Positions 16,858-25,630 of a stretch of 64,000 nucleotides of DNA are shown here, in pieces. The notes under the pieces are model-generated. The model saw only the letters and a program-made list of their open reading frames with translations. It made no database searches and was not told where the DNA came from. Both the position numbers and the translations under genes were made by a program. The DNA is from an uncultured Prevotella sp. (GTDB taxonomy: Bacteria; Bacteroidota; Bacteroidia; Bacteroidales; Bacteroidaceae). The stretch is taken from contig CALUEX010000003.1 of NCBI GenBank assembly GCA_944319815.1, positions 1 to 64,000 on the forward strand. Direction: 5' to 3'. Each line of letters begins with the position of its first letter. Position 1 is the stretch's first letter.

Positions 16858-18237
16858 TCACCGCTGGCCGCCGTCTTTCTCTATGTCCTTTATCATTTGG
16901 TGGAACGGTTGCTTGGGGAACACGGGCATCTCGTGGCCGTAGCCCCAGGCGTTCAGCCCGTTGTACATCAGCGAACGGGGCACGTGGTTGGCAAGCGGGG
17001 CGAACTTCAACGCCGTGTTGTACGCCCACGGACGGCCGAACAAGTAAGCCATGCCCACCGACATGGCCTTTTTCATCGGGTCGGCCTTGCCTATGGAGTC
17101 AAGCCCCTGGCGCCATCTGTAGATTTGTTCCGACAGGTTCACCTTGACGGGACATACGTTGTCGCACGAACAACACAGCGTGCACGCGCTAACGTTGTCG
17201 GCATACGCCGAGGCGTTCTTCAGCATACCGAGGTTTATGCCGATGGGGCCGGGGATGAAGTAGGTGTACGAATATCCTCCGCTGCGGCGGTAGACGGGGC
17301 ACGTGTTCATGCAAGAGCCGCAGCGTATGCACTTCAACGTCTCCCAATGTTCAGCGTTTGCGATGATGTCGCTGCGGCCGTTGTCTACGAGGATGATGTG
17401 CATCTCGCCGCCGGGACGCGCCTTACGGAAGTGCGACGTGAAGCCCGTTGTGGGCTGTCCCGTGGCCGCACGGCACAACAGACGCTGGAAAACGGCCAGC
17501 GAACGGTAGTCGGGTATTACCTTCTCAAGCCCCATGGCAACCAGGTGCAGCTTAGGCATCGAGGTAGACATATCGGCGTTTCCCTCGTTGGTACACACCA
17601 CAACGTCACCCGTGGCGGCAACGCCGAAGTTTGCGCCGGTCATCCCCGCCCCTGCCGTCATGAACTCGTTGCGCAGGCTAAGGCGTGCCTGGTAGGTTAG
17701 ATATGTAGGGTCATAGTTGCCCTTCTCGCTCCCGAGCTTCTCCTCGAACAGGCGGCCTACCTCCTCTTGCGTGATGTGTATGGCCGGAACCACGATGTGG
17801 CTGGGCTTCTGGTGCATAAGTTGCAGGATGCGTTCGCCGAGGTCAGTCTCCACTACGTCTATGCCGTTGCGCTCAAGGTAGGGGTTCATGCCGCACTCCT
17901 CGGTCAGCATAGACTTGCTCTTGACCATCTTCTTTACGCCGTGGTCGTTAAGTATTGACAGCACCGTGGCGTTGAACTCGTCGGCGTCTTTCGCCCAGTG
18001 CACCTTAACGCCGTTGCGTTCGGCGTTGTCGGAGAACTGCTCAAGGTACTTGTCAAGGTGCGTCACGGTGTGGCGCTTTATTGCGCTTGCCGCGTCGCGC
18101 AGCCGCTCCCACTCGTCAAGGCCCATGGCCATGTCGTCCCTCTTGGCGCGGAGCGACCAGAACGTAGCGTCGTGCCACGAGGCCTTGCCGCCGTTTTCAA
18201 GAAACCGCTGCGCCGCTTTTGAATGTTGTGTGCTCAT
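16858..18237 (-). CDS. lutB: Lactate utilisation protein B, iron-sulfur LUD protein
   Basis: 459 residues. N-terminal LUD domain (about 60-290; NFGVAATGDVVVCTNEGN near 205) and a C-terminal ferredoxin-type part with two CxxCxxCxxxCP motifs, CIRCGSCMNTCP near 300 and CTLCCSCDNVCP near 351, each binding a 4Fe-4S cluster. The start overlaps the lutA stop as ATGA. Confidence 0.93.
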   Translation of the reverse strand: MSTQHSKAAQRFLENGGKASWHDATFWSLRAKRDDMAMGLDEWERLRDAASAIKRHTVTHLDKYLEQFSDNAERNGVKVHWAKDADEFNATVLSILNDHGVKKMVKSKSMLTEECGMNPYLERNGIDVVETDLGERILQLMHQKPSHIVVPAIHITQEEVGRLFEEKLGSEKGNYDPTYLTYQARLSLRNEFMTAGAGMTGANFGVAATGDVVVCTNEGNADMSTSMPKLHLVAMGLEKVIPDYRSLAVFQRLLCRAATGQPTTGFTSHFRKARPGGEMHIILVDNGRSDIIANAEHWETLKCIRCGSCMNTCPVYRRSGGYSYTYFIPGPIGINLGMLKNASAYADNVSACTLCCSCDNVCPVKVNLSEQIYRWRQGLDSIGKADPMKKAMSVGMAYLFGRPWAYNTALKFAPLANHVPRSLMYNGLNAWGYGHEMPVFPKQPFHQMIKDIEKDGGQR

Positions 18238-18971
18238 AATCCTGCCGCTAAGATTTGTACTACGTGAATGAACTTTATGTCCTTTCCCTGTCGCCTTGCC
18301 ACGCCTTCAAGGTGCATGAGGCACGAGCTGTCGGGCCCGGTGATGTATTCGGCACCCGTGGCGATATGCCTTGCCAGCTTGTCCGCGCCCATTCGTGCCG
18401 AAACCGCCGGTTCCTCTACCGAGAACATACCGCCGAAGCCGCAGCACTCGTCAACGCGCTCGGGCTCGCAGACGGTGACACCATCGACGAGCGACAGCAA
18501 GTCCTTGATTTTGTTGAACTTAGGCACGTGGCGTTCGCTCGGCGACGAGAGGCCAAGCTCCCTCACGCCGTGGCACGAGTTGTGCAGGCTTACCTTGTGG
18601 GGGAACTTGCCCGGCAGCGACTTCACGTGTAAAACGTCGTGCAGGAACTCGCAAATGTCCATAGTCCGTCCAGCCGCCTCGCAGGTGTGCTTGCCCTTCA
18701 ACAGGCGCGGATAGTTGAGCCTTACGAACGCGGCACAGCTGGCCGAGGGTGCTACTACGTAGTCGAAGCCGCCGAACATCGCATCGTAACGCTCGGCCAG
18801 GGGCACGGCCTTGTGCTCAAAACCGGCGTTAGCCATGGGCTGCCCGCAACACGTCTGGTTCATCGGATACGTCACGTCCACCCCCAAATGCCTTAACAGT
18901 TTATACGCCGCAACGCCCACTTCAGGATAGAGGGCATCGACGTAGCAAGGGATAAAAAGTCCTATTTTCAT
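18234..18971 (-). CDS. lutA: Lactate utilisation protein A, CCG-domain protein
   Basis: 245 residues from the ATG at 18971 (a TTG three codons upstream is the only alternative). Two CCG-type cysteine motifs, TCCGQP near 42-47 and ECCGFGG near 175-181, as in LutA/GlpC-type subunits that bind heterodisulfide-reductase-like clusters. First gene of lutABC. No dedicated regulator or lactate permease is adjacent. Confidence 0.92.
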   Translation of the reverse strand: MKIGLFIPCYVDALYPEVGVAAYKLLRHLGVDVTYPMNQTCCGQPMANAGFEHKAVPLAERYDAMFGGFDYVVAPSASCAAFVRLNYPRLLKGKHTCEAAGRTMDICEFLHDVLHVKSLPGKFPHKVSLHNSCHGVRELGLSSPSERHVPKFNKIKDLLSLVDGVTVCEPERVDECCGFGGMFSVEEPAVSARMGADKLARHIATGAEYITGPDSSCLMHLEGVARRQGKDIKFIHVVQILAAGL

Positions 18972-19393
18972 ATTATTCAAAATCTCTTGTCCGCGATAAT
19001 AAGAAAATTCACGAACGCAAAATTACAAAAAAAGGCAAACAACCGCGCCCTTTTACCCTAAAACTTGTGCCTTTCATGCAAGGTATTGACACACATCAAC
19101 ATAACGTCTTGACACTCAACTCCTTGCGAAAGGGCATCTTTTAGGCTGCAAAAGATGCCCTTTTGCAACGCGATTTGTGCCCTTTCGCAAGGCGATTTGC
19201 TGCCGTAAACGGCGGTTTATCCGCAAATCTGTTGGATGAAAACCTTTTACAGTAAAACCAAACACAAATTGAATACATCCACTGTAGGGCGGCGTTCATT
19301 GGTTTACTGTAATTGTAGATAAAATAAATATCATCCAACAAGTTTTGCAGATTAACCCAAACGGCAACTTCAGCAAGCTTTTCCATGGAATAC
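18972..19393. other. Intergenic region upstream of lutA
   Basis: About 420 bases without a credible gene. It contains the AAAGGGCATCTTTT hairpin (19129-19163) with flanks matching 10305-10385, a second half-site (GTGCCCTTTCGCAAGGCG), and an AT-rich stretch at 19240-19370 in which I see no further structure. Confidence 0.6.
19129..19163. repeat. AAAGGGCATCTTTT hairpin element, second copy
   Basis: Perfect 14-base stem (19129-19142 with 19150-19163). Preceded by AACGTCTTGACACTCAAC and followed by GCAACGCGATTTG, nearly the same as around 10332-10366, about 8.8 kb away. Confidence 0.75.
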
Positions 19394-19424
19394 TTGCACG
19401 GCAAACCTGCTTTCAGTATATTTG
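19394..19424 (+). promoter_or_regulatory. Promoter without a gene directly after it
   Basis: TTG at 19394, a spacer of 19 bases after TTGC, TATATTTG at 19417-19424. It is as good a match as the promoters of known genes here, yet no credible start codon with a supported reading frame follows for nearly 400 bases. Confidence 0.6.
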
Positions 19425-19427
19425 CAG

Positions 19428-19745
19428 TGCCGCTTGCGCTGAAGCCCGAGGTGGCGGAAGGCAGGTGGCGGACATATATTGAAAGGCGTTTACTTGGTTT
19501 ACGCTTTGTTCCTGCCCCTTCTAAATCTGGCAGTTCAAAGATTTGCCAAAGACAAGGCAACGATAGATGCCCAATGTGGATATGTATCAATACCGCAAGC
19601 GCGACAGCCGTCAAAGCGACGATTGCGCGCGGGCGTAACCGTACATATCGGCGTGGGCTTCAGCGTTGCCCGTACTGACAAATCGGGCAATGCCAGAGCC
19701 TTGAAGGGCGGGACGGGCCGACAGGTGATGTTCCCACGCTTTTTC
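19428..19745 (+). ncRNA. Candidate structured non-coding RNA (or long structured leader)
   Basis: Begins a few bases after the promoter at 19394-19424. CGCTGAAGCCC (19437-19447) is exactly complementary to GGGCTTCAGCG (19655-19665), closing a domain of about 230 bases. Inside are GAAGG-CAGG paired with CCTG-CC-CCTTC around a GCGT/ACGC hairpin (about 19458-19520) and AAATCT/AGATTT (19522-19543). After it come TTGCCCG/CGGGCAA (about 19666-19690) and GCGTGGG (19651-19657) with CCCACGC (19733-19739) followed by TTTTT, which looks like a terminator competing with the long-range stem. No protein family fits any frame. It is not rnpB, tmRNA or SRP RNA by their signature sequences; a 6S-like or Bacteroidales-specific RNA cannot be excluded. 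Confidence 0.35.
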
Positions 19746-19813
19746 GTATGTGCCCACTAACTTTCAAAAAAACAAGCCTAACGGGAACAGTAGGCGCAAA
19801 AAAACTATCGTTA

Positions 19814-20826
19814 TGGGAAAAATTTACCTTAAAAAGTACGGTCTTGCAATGCTGGCATCGGTACTGTCGTGAGCAGTAGCCAATGCCGACGTGTCTGACT
19901 ACGGCTCTTACGACTTCGTGGTTGACGGCATTTACTATGACATCCTGTCGGGAACGGACAATGAATGCGCCGTGTCCGACCCCGACGCCAGCCACCTTTA
20001 CTCCGGCGAAATAGTAATACCGGAGCGAGTGGAATACAACGGCACGACATACACGGTGACGGCCATAGGCGACGGAGCGTTCACGAGCTGCAATGTTACG
20101 GGCGTTTCTATGCCAAACACGGTGACGGCCATAGGCATGAGCGCGTTCCAGTATTCCGCCATCACGGGCATAGAATTACCCAGTTCGTTGGAGACTATCG
20201 GTGAAGTGGCGTTCAATAATTGCCCCGCATTAACGTCTGTCACGATACCAAACTCTGTCACGAGGATTGATATGGGAGCGTTCAGCGGATGCCAGTCGTT
20301 AAGGGAAGTAGTGATAGGCAACTCCCTTACGACCATCAGTAACAACACTTTCATGCTGTGCCTGGCGTTGGAGACGGTGACAATAGGCAGCTCAGTAACC
20401 GAAATAGGAAGCAACGCCTTCATGAACTGCTCCGCGATAAAGACAATAAACTCGCTCAACCCTACCCCGCCAAGCATCACCGGCAGCTACGTTTTTGCCG
20501 ACAAAGTGTACTCGACAGCAACGCTCAACGTCCCGGTGGGGGCATCAGCAGCTTACCGTGACGCCGCCGTATGGCAGAATTTCGACAACATAAAAGAGTC
20601 TACGCTGTCGGGAATAACTGCCGTCAACACGCAGTCGCGCCCCGTCATAGAGGCTGCTGACGGACGCATAACCATCAAGGGCGCTGACGGGCGCGTGGCC
20701 ATATACGACATTTCAGGCACGCTCGTCAACAGCACCGATGCACGCGGTGACGTCGAAATAGCCGTGCCGGATGGCAACATCTACATCGTAAAGACGCCAA
20801 GCCTGACGGTTAAGGTGGCAATGTAA
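19814..20826 (+). pseudogene. BspA-family leucine-rich-repeat surface protein, signal peptide interrupted
   Basis: From 19891 an open frame of 311 codons encodes a BspA/LRR_5-type protein: an N-terminal beta segment, about six LRR units (about 45-215, with repeated ITGIELPSSLETIGEVAF-like blocks), and a C-terminal module about 245-311 ending VAIYDISGTLVNS ... NIYIVKTPSLTVKVAM, like the C-terminal module of many secreted Bacteroidetes proteins. The only plausible export signal, starting at ATG 19814 (MGKIYLKKYGLAMLAS), is in another frame; the matching continuation VLS-AVANA-DVSDYG carries a TGA at 19870-19872. So at least a one-base shift plus a stop separate signal and body. Either a recent pseudogene or an assembly error; a GTG start at 19891 would give an unexported protein. 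Confidence 0.7.
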
Positions 20827-20845
20827 TGCCTTTACATACAAAAAA

Positions 20846-20897
20846 CAACGCAAGACGGGCGCAACCTAACTATATAGGTTGCGCCCGTCTTGCGTTG
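20846..20897. terminator. Long bidirectional terminator between the BspA-like gene and cmk
   Basis: A perfect 23-base stem (20846-20868 with 20875-20897) around a 6-base loop; left arm starts CAACGCAAGACGGGCGCAAC. It lies between convergent genes. A run of A precedes it, so termination is best supported for the - strand gene. Confidence 0.85.
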
Positions 20898-20968
20898 TCC
20901 GTCTATAGAAAACACACCTTTACAGGCCTTGACGATATACCTTTTTAGTGGTTTCGAGAATGTAAGCC

Positions 20969-21664
20969 TTATTGTTCTTTTGCCGCCTCACGGTATTTTT
21001 CAAGCAACCAAGCCTTTTGCTCGGCTATGGTCATGTGGCTGTTGTCAAGCTCCAGGGCGTCGTCGGCCTTGCGCAGGGGCGACACTTCGCGGTGGGAGTC
21101 GATGTAGTCGCGCTCCTCCACGTTCTTCAGGATGTCATTGTAGTCGGCATCCATGCCCTTTGCCTTCAGTTCGTCGTAACGCCGCTGGGCGCGGACTTCG
21201 GCCGAGGCGGTGACGAAAACCTTTAGCTCGGCGTCGGGAAAGACCACCGTGCCGATGTCGCGACCGTCCATAACGATGCCTTTCTCGCGGCCCATGGCCT
21301 GCTGGTTGGCCACAAGGGCTGCCCTGACGAAGGGCAAGGCGGCTATGGGACTGACGTGGCGAGACACCTCGATGGTGCGTATTTCGTCCTCAACGCGCTC
21401 TCCGTTGAGGTATGTGTCGGGGCGTCCCGTTTGTTCGTTGAGCTTGAACGAGATGTTGATTTCGCCCATACGGGCCTCCAGTTCGTCTGTCTTGATGGTG
21501 TCGTCGGCGTTGAACAGTCCGTTGCGCATGGCAAAAAGGGTGACCGAGCGGTACATTGCCCCCGTGTCAACATAGATGTAGCCGATTTCGCGGGCAAGGT
21601 CCTTGGCCATTGTACTCTTGCCGCACGACGAATAACCATCGATTGCGATTACGATTTTTCTCAT
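20969..21664 (-). CDS. cmk: Cytidylate kinase
   Basis: 231 residues. Phosphorylates CMP and dCMP with ATP. P-loop GYSSCGKST at about 9-17, [15 protein letters not shown] near 33-47, and the [13 protein letters not shown] segment near 135-147, all typical of Cmk. Encoded 27 bases after porQ and probably on its transcript. Confidence 0.95.
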   Translation of the reverse strand: MRKIVIAIDGYSSCGKSTMAKDLAREIGYIYVDTGAMYRSVTLFAMRNGLFNADDTIKTDELEARMGEINISFKLNEQTGRPDTYLNGERVEDEIRTIEVSRHVSPIAALPFVRAALVANQQAMGREKGIVMDGRDIGTVVFPDAELKVFVTASAEVRAQRRYDELKAKGMDADYNDILKNVEERDYIDSHREVSPLRKADDALELDNSHMTIAEQKAWLLEKYREAAKEQ

Positions 21665-21691
21665 TAAGTTAGGGTATTTATGGAAATGTTT

Positions 21692-22639
21692 TCAAAGGCT
21701 GTAGCTTACGTTCACGAGCAGCGAACTTGACGAAACGTGATATTTACCGTAAGCCAACTGTAGCTTGAAACGCTCAAGCTGAAGGCCGGCGCCAAACGAC
21801 AGGCCGGCCATGTGGCTGCTTTCCTCGTCGGTTCCCTTGAGCGTCTTCATCTCGTCGGCACGCCTGAAGTTGTAACCTACGGCCACGTACACCTGTTGGG
21901 AGAACAATATGTCGGCACCTACCACAAGATGGTTGATTGCGCTGTAGCCCCAGTGGTTCAGGTCAACAAGCGTTGCTGACAGCCTGAAAGGCAACGCACT
22001 AAACCGCTTGCTGACGCCAAGCTGTACGTCGAGCGGCATCTTCTCGTATTCTTCATCATACGCGCTGAGCTGTCCACCAAGGTTCTTGGCGACCAGGGAG
22101 ACGGACCACTCATGGTCAGGGTCATAGTAATTAAGCCCCAAGTCAACGCCCACAGCCCACGAACTGTAGTCGCCGATATAAGAATTGATGACCTTCGCCG
22201 TTATACCTCCTACGAACTTCTCGCCCAGGATGTAGCTGAACACTCCGCTCACGGCTATGTCCTTGGCCGAGAACTCGCCCGTCTGCACGTTATTGGCGTC
22301 ATACTCCTTCATCTTGCCGTAGTCCATGTATTGCGCCATGACGGCCACCGAAGCCTTCTCTTTTATGATGCGGTTGAACGATGCGCTCGCCGTCGTGGCC
22401 CCGGCCATATAGGTCATGAAGTTGAGGTTTAGGCTCTTGTCGCTCACCGACGACAAGAGCGCAGGATTGCTGAACATCAGCGACGGGTCGTCTTCTATGA
22501 TTGTGATGTTGTCTCCGCCAAGGGCTGCGGCGTGGGCGCTTATCGGCAGCCGCAGGAAATTGTACGCCGTCTGGCTCTCCTGCGCGTAGCTTACGGCGGC
22601 AAGGAGCGTCAACAATAGCGGAAAAACGTATTTTTTCAT
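21692..22639 (-). CDS. porQ: Type IX secretion system protein PorQ-like
   Basis: 315 residues: signal peptide (to about 20, ending SYAQE) and an outer-membrane beta-barrel of the PorV/PorQ type. The start of the mature part, YNFLRLPISAHAAALGG with a nearby DPSLMFSNPALL, is the PorQ signature. In organisms with a type IX system PorQ helps surface attachment of cargo; no other por/spr gene is in the window. It heads a unit with cmk. Confidence 0.87.
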   Translation of the reverse strand: MKKYVFPLLLTLLAAVSYAQESQTAYNFLRLPISAHAAALGGDNITIIEDDPSLMFSNPALLSSVSDKSLNLNFMTYMAGATTASASFNRIIKEKASVAVMAQYMDYGKMKEYDANNVQTGEFSAKDIAVSGVFSYILGEKFVGGITAKVINSYIGDYSSWAVGVDLGLNYYDPDHEWSVSLVAKNLGGQLSAYDEEYEKMPLDVQLGVSKRFSALPFRLSATLVDLNHWGYSAINHLVVGADILFSQQVYVAVGYNFRRADEMKTLKGTDEESSHMAGLSFGAGLQLERFKLQLAYGKYHVSSSSLLVNVSYSL

Positions 22640-22661
22640 CTAAATCTGTTATTTTTTGGCG

Positions 22662-22669
22662 CAAAGATA
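22662..22669 (-). promoter_or_regulatory. Probable -7 element of the porQ-cmk unit
   Basis: TATCTTTG on the - strand, 23 bases before the porQ start codon. I do not find a convincing -33 element at the right distance. Confidence 0.4.
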
Positions 22670-22803
22670 CATCTTTTTCAAATATCTGAGTTATTTTTGC
22701 ATTATTAAAAAGAGATGTCCTTGCGCATCGGTTCTTGATAATAACGCAAAAATCGGCGGATTAGTATGCGCCGAGCGAAAGGTGTTAATAATCATAGCTT
22801 TAA

Positions 22804-23523
22804 GTGGACGTAAAAAAATCACATAAGGCCGACTTGGACAGCCGCAGGGCATCAGGTTTCCTCCTGGGGCTGGTGGTTGCACTGTCGCTTTTCCTCGTCG
22901 CGCTTGAGTTCACGACACGAAACGACGACGCGGAAACCGACGGAGATGTGTTCGACGATATGTCACAAGACATAGAGATGGCTCCCGTCATACACAGCAA
23001 CGAAATGGTTGCCGCCATGCCAAGCCGCCAAACGTCTTCAGCAACAGGTAGGCCAAACGTGACAAACGATGCCGCAGAAAGCAAAATCGACGATGTGCCA
23101 GAGCCTAACCACAATGTTACGTCGGTGCTGTCAGGTGCCGGGATAGGAAGCATCATCGACATACCAACGCGTCCCTTGACGGCCGCCGACGTTGGACTTG
23201 ACGACAACCCGCTCAACTTCCAGGTCGTTGAAAAGCTGCCGGAGTTTCCCGGAGGAATGTCGGAGTTCGTCAAATGGCTTACGAAAAACCTGAAATATCC
23301 CGCCACGGCACAACGGAACAAAAAGCAAGGGACCGTACTCGTGGCATTCATCATTAACAAGGACGGCTCCACAACGGGGCATAAGGTGGTGAAGTCTGCC
23401 GCCCCCGAACTTGACCGCGAGGCCCTCCGCGTGATAAGGCTTATGCCAAAATGGAAGCCGGGAGAGGACCGCGGCAAGCCTTGCCGCACGTATTTCTGCA
23501 TACCGGTGGTATTCAAATTATAA
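22804..23523 (+). CDS. TonB-family energy transducer
   Basis: 239 residues from a GTG at 22804, preferred because it gives the usual beginning of this family (VKKSHKADLDSRR before the membrane helix). One membrane helix at about 17-37, a polar low-complexity periplasmic stretch to about 140, and a TonB C-terminal domain (about 145-239) with FPGGMSEFVKWLTKNLKYP, TVLVAFIINKDGS and MPKWKPGEDRGKP. It should link an ExbB/ExbD motor, such as the one at 7413-9920, to outer-membrane receptors. 35 bases upstream of the polyprenyl synthase gene. Confidence 0.88.
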   Translation: MDVKKSHKADLDSRRASGFLLGLVVALSLFLVALEFTTRNDDAETDGDVFDDMSQDIEMAPVIHSNEMVAAMPSRQTSSATGRPNVTNDAAESKIDDVPEPNHNVTSVLSGAGIGSIIDIPTRPLTAADVGLDDNPLNFQVVEKLPEFPGGMSEFVKWLTKNLKYPATAQRNKKQGTVLVAFIINKDGSTTGHKVVKSAAPELDREALRVIRLMPKWKPGEDRGKPCRTYFCIPVVFKL

Positions 23524-23558
23524 CAAACTAACACGCATTTTCACAAACCTCGACAATT

Positions 23559-24533
23559 ATGTTAACTGCAAACGAAATCCTCGGGAAAATCAATTCATAT
23601 CTTGACAACCTGGAATATACACGCAAACCGCAGAGCCTTTACGCTCCAGTGAAGTACGTGCTGTCAATGGGCGGCAAGCGGATAAGGCCGTCACTGATGC
23701 TCATGGCATACAATATGTACAAAGACGACCCCGAAACCATACTTCCGTCGGCGTGCGCCATCGAGACGTACCACAACTATACGCTGCTGCACGACGACCT
23801 TATGGACAACGCGGAGGTAAGGCGCGGACACCAGACCGTGCACGTAAAATGGGACGCCAACACCGCAATCCTGTCAGGAGACAGTATGCTCGTGCTGGCC
23901 TACAGCCACTTCCTGCGCTGCGGAGGAGAACACTTGAAGGACGTGCTCGACCTCTTTACCGAGACGGCCCTCGAAATAGGGGAAGGCCAACAGTATGACA
24001 TGGACTTTGAAACGCGCACCGATGTTACTGAAAGCGAATACATAGAGATGATACGCCTGAAAACAAGCGTACTACTGGCGTGCTCCCTCAAGATTGGCGC
24101 AATGCTCGGTGGAGCGCCTGCCGAGGATGCGGACAACCTATACAAGTTCGGCGAACAGGTAGGGCTTGCCTTCCAGTTGCAGGACGACTACCTCGACGTT
24201 TACGGTGACCCGGCCGTTTTCGGCAAGGCCATAGGCGGCGACATACTGTGCAATAAGAAGACATATATGCTCATAAACGCCTTCAACCGTGCCGACGAAG
24301 CCCAGCGCAAGGAGCTCATGCGGTGGGTAACGGCTGAGAGCTTCGACCCGAAAGAAAAGATAGCTGCAGTCACTTCAATATACAACAAGTTAGGCATTGA
24401 CCGCCTTGCTGAGGAAAAGATAAGCCATTACTTCGGGCAAAGCCGCAAATATCTTGCCGCCGTCAACGTTGCCCCAGAACGCAAGACTGTGCTCGGCGAC
24501 TATACGGACAAGATGATGAAACGGAAATATTAA
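23559..24533 (+). CDS. Polyprenyl diphosphate synthase
   Basis: 324 residues. A trans-isoprenyl chain-elongating synthase: first Asp-rich motif D79-D80-x-x-D83 (LLHDDLMDNAEVRRG), second D209-D210-Y-L-D213 (FQLQDDYLDVYGD), and the KKTYMLINA segment near 232. It condenses isopentenyl diphosphate onto allylic primers; the residues are consistent with a farnesyl or geranylgeranyl product, but the chain length cannot be fixed by eye. Confidence 0.92.
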   Translation: MLTANEILGKINSYLDNLEYTRKPQSLYAPVKYVLSMGGKRIRPSLMLMAYNMYKDDPETILPSACAIETYHNYTLLHDDLMDNAEVRRGHQTVHVKWDANTAILSGDSMLVLAYSHFLRCGGEHLKDVLDLFTETALEIGEGQQYDMDFETRTDVTESEYIEMIRLKTSVLLACSLKIGAMLGGAPAEDADNLYKFGEQVGLAFQLQDDYLDVYGDPAVFGKAIGGDILCNKKTYMLINAFNRADEAQRKELMRWVTAESFDPKEKIAAVTSIYNKLGIDRLAEEKISHYFGQSRKYLAAVNVAPERKTVLGDYTDKMMKRKY

Positions 24534-24818
24534 CTGTCGGGTTATGGGGTTTTACGGTCTTGCGGTTATAAGGCTGACCCGTAAAACCTGGTACACAAGA
24601 AAATAAAGAACCGTAAACCCCCATAACCGTAAAGCCTTACGACCTTACAACCATATAACCCGATAACCGTATAACCCCGTAAAACCCCACAACAGTAAAG
24701 CCTTACGACCTTACAACCATATAACCCGATAACCGTATAACCCCGTAAAACCCCACAACAGTAAAGCCTTACGACCTTATAACCGTATAACCCAATAACC
24801 GTATAACCCTAAAAACAA
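24534..24818. repeat. Tandem 66-base repeats and inverted ATAACCGTAAAACC-type phrases
   Basis: Two exact copies of a 66-base unit (24631-24696 and 24697-24762) followed by a diverged partial third (24763 to about 24816). Each unit is itself built of 8-10 base blocks such as CATATAACC and ACCGTATAACC. At 24537-24580 the same phrase runs in the opposite orientation, so the whole spacer can fold back. No gene. Confidence 0.9.
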
Positions 24819-25538
24819 ATGCCTTACAGAAGACTTCCCAACACTGACGCGGCACGCCTAAGGGCACTGAAAACGGTGCTCGACAGCAACGAGATATACA
24901 CCGTGCGCAACCGCTTCATTGACTGGCAGACCATCAACCGCGCCCAACCGGCATACGACAGGCTGCTTACGGCCACGGAGCAATACCGACTTTCGTATGC
25001 GGCGCAGATGAGAGGTACGGGCAAGAGCGACAAGTTGCAGCGCAACGCGCAAATGTATGTCAGCCATTTCCTGCAAGTATTGCTGATGGCCGTAGAGCGC
25101 GGGGAAATCAAGAAGTCGGCACTGAAGTTATACGGCCTTGACGAAGACACGACGACACTGCCCAACATGAAGAACATAGGCGGACTGCTGAAGTGGGGAA
25201 CAATGGCCGTGGAAGGCGAGAAAACCCGCGTGAAACAGGGCGGGCGGCCTATTTACAACCCTACAATAGGCATGGTTAGCACACACCTTGACATATTCCG
25301 CGACTGTTACGAACAGCAAAAACGCTTGCAGGAACGCACGGCCTTGGCGGCGGAGAACCTGAAAAAGATACGCCCCGAGGTTGACAACGTGCTATGCGAG
25401 CTATGGAACCAGATAGAGCAACACTACAAGGACGAGCCTGCCGACGAGCGGCTGGAGAAGTGCAGGAAGCTGGGCGTGGTCTACTATTACCGCAAGAACG
25501 AGAAAGAAGAATTACTGAAGAAAGCCGTGAAGGAGTAA
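24819..25538 (+). CDS. Conserved-looking protein of unknown function
   Basis: 239 residues, mostly helical and charged, no signal peptide or membrane helix. It starts MPYRRLPNTDAARLRAL and has a basic middle (RGTGKSDKLQRNAQMYVSHFLQV) and a Glu/Lys-rich end. I do not recognise a domain. Good codon use and a start right after the repeat spacer support a real gene. Its last codons form one arm of a 30-base inverted repeat. Confidence 0.72.
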   Translation: MPYRRLPNTDAARLRALKTVLDSNEIYTVRNRFIDWQTINRAQPAYDRLLTATEQYRLSYAAQMRGTGKSDKLQRNAQMYVSHFLQVLLMAVERGEIKKSALKLYGLDEDTTTLPNMKNIGGLLKWGTMAVEGEKTRVKQGGRPIYNPTIGMVSTHLDIFRDCYEQQKRLQERTALAAENLKKIRPEVDNVLCELWNQIEQHYKDEPADERLEKCRKLGVVYYYRKNEKEELLKKAVKE

Positions 25539-25611
25539 GCCGAAGTGCCACAAGAACGTTTTTTGCACACAAGAAGGGCATTTCGGCTTACTCCTTCACG
25601 GTTTTCTTTTT
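25520..25611 (+). terminator. 30-base inverted repeat that includes the 3' end of a gene
   Basis: Arm 25520-25549 pairs with 25577-25606 at all 30 positions (28 Watson-Crick, two G-U in RNA), then TTTTT follows. The left arm contains the last codons and TAA (25536-25538) of the preceding gene. Probable terminator ahead of the TatD-family gene at 25631. Confidence 0.75.
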
Positions 25612-25630
25612 CTATCAAAAACATAAAACC

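Noticed and set aside
19441..19560. GCCCGAGGTGGCGGAA looks like the 5' part of a leucine or serine tRNA
   Set aside because: There is no matching acceptor strand, anticodon stem or proper T-loop downstream.
19141..19614. 157-codon open frame on the - strand upstream of the BspA-like gene
   Set aside because: No family likeness, and it overlaps the hairpin repeat and the candidate RNA.
24631..24816. Regular repeats that might be a CRISPR array
   Set aside because: The copies are head-to-tail with no unique spacers, and no cas genes are present.
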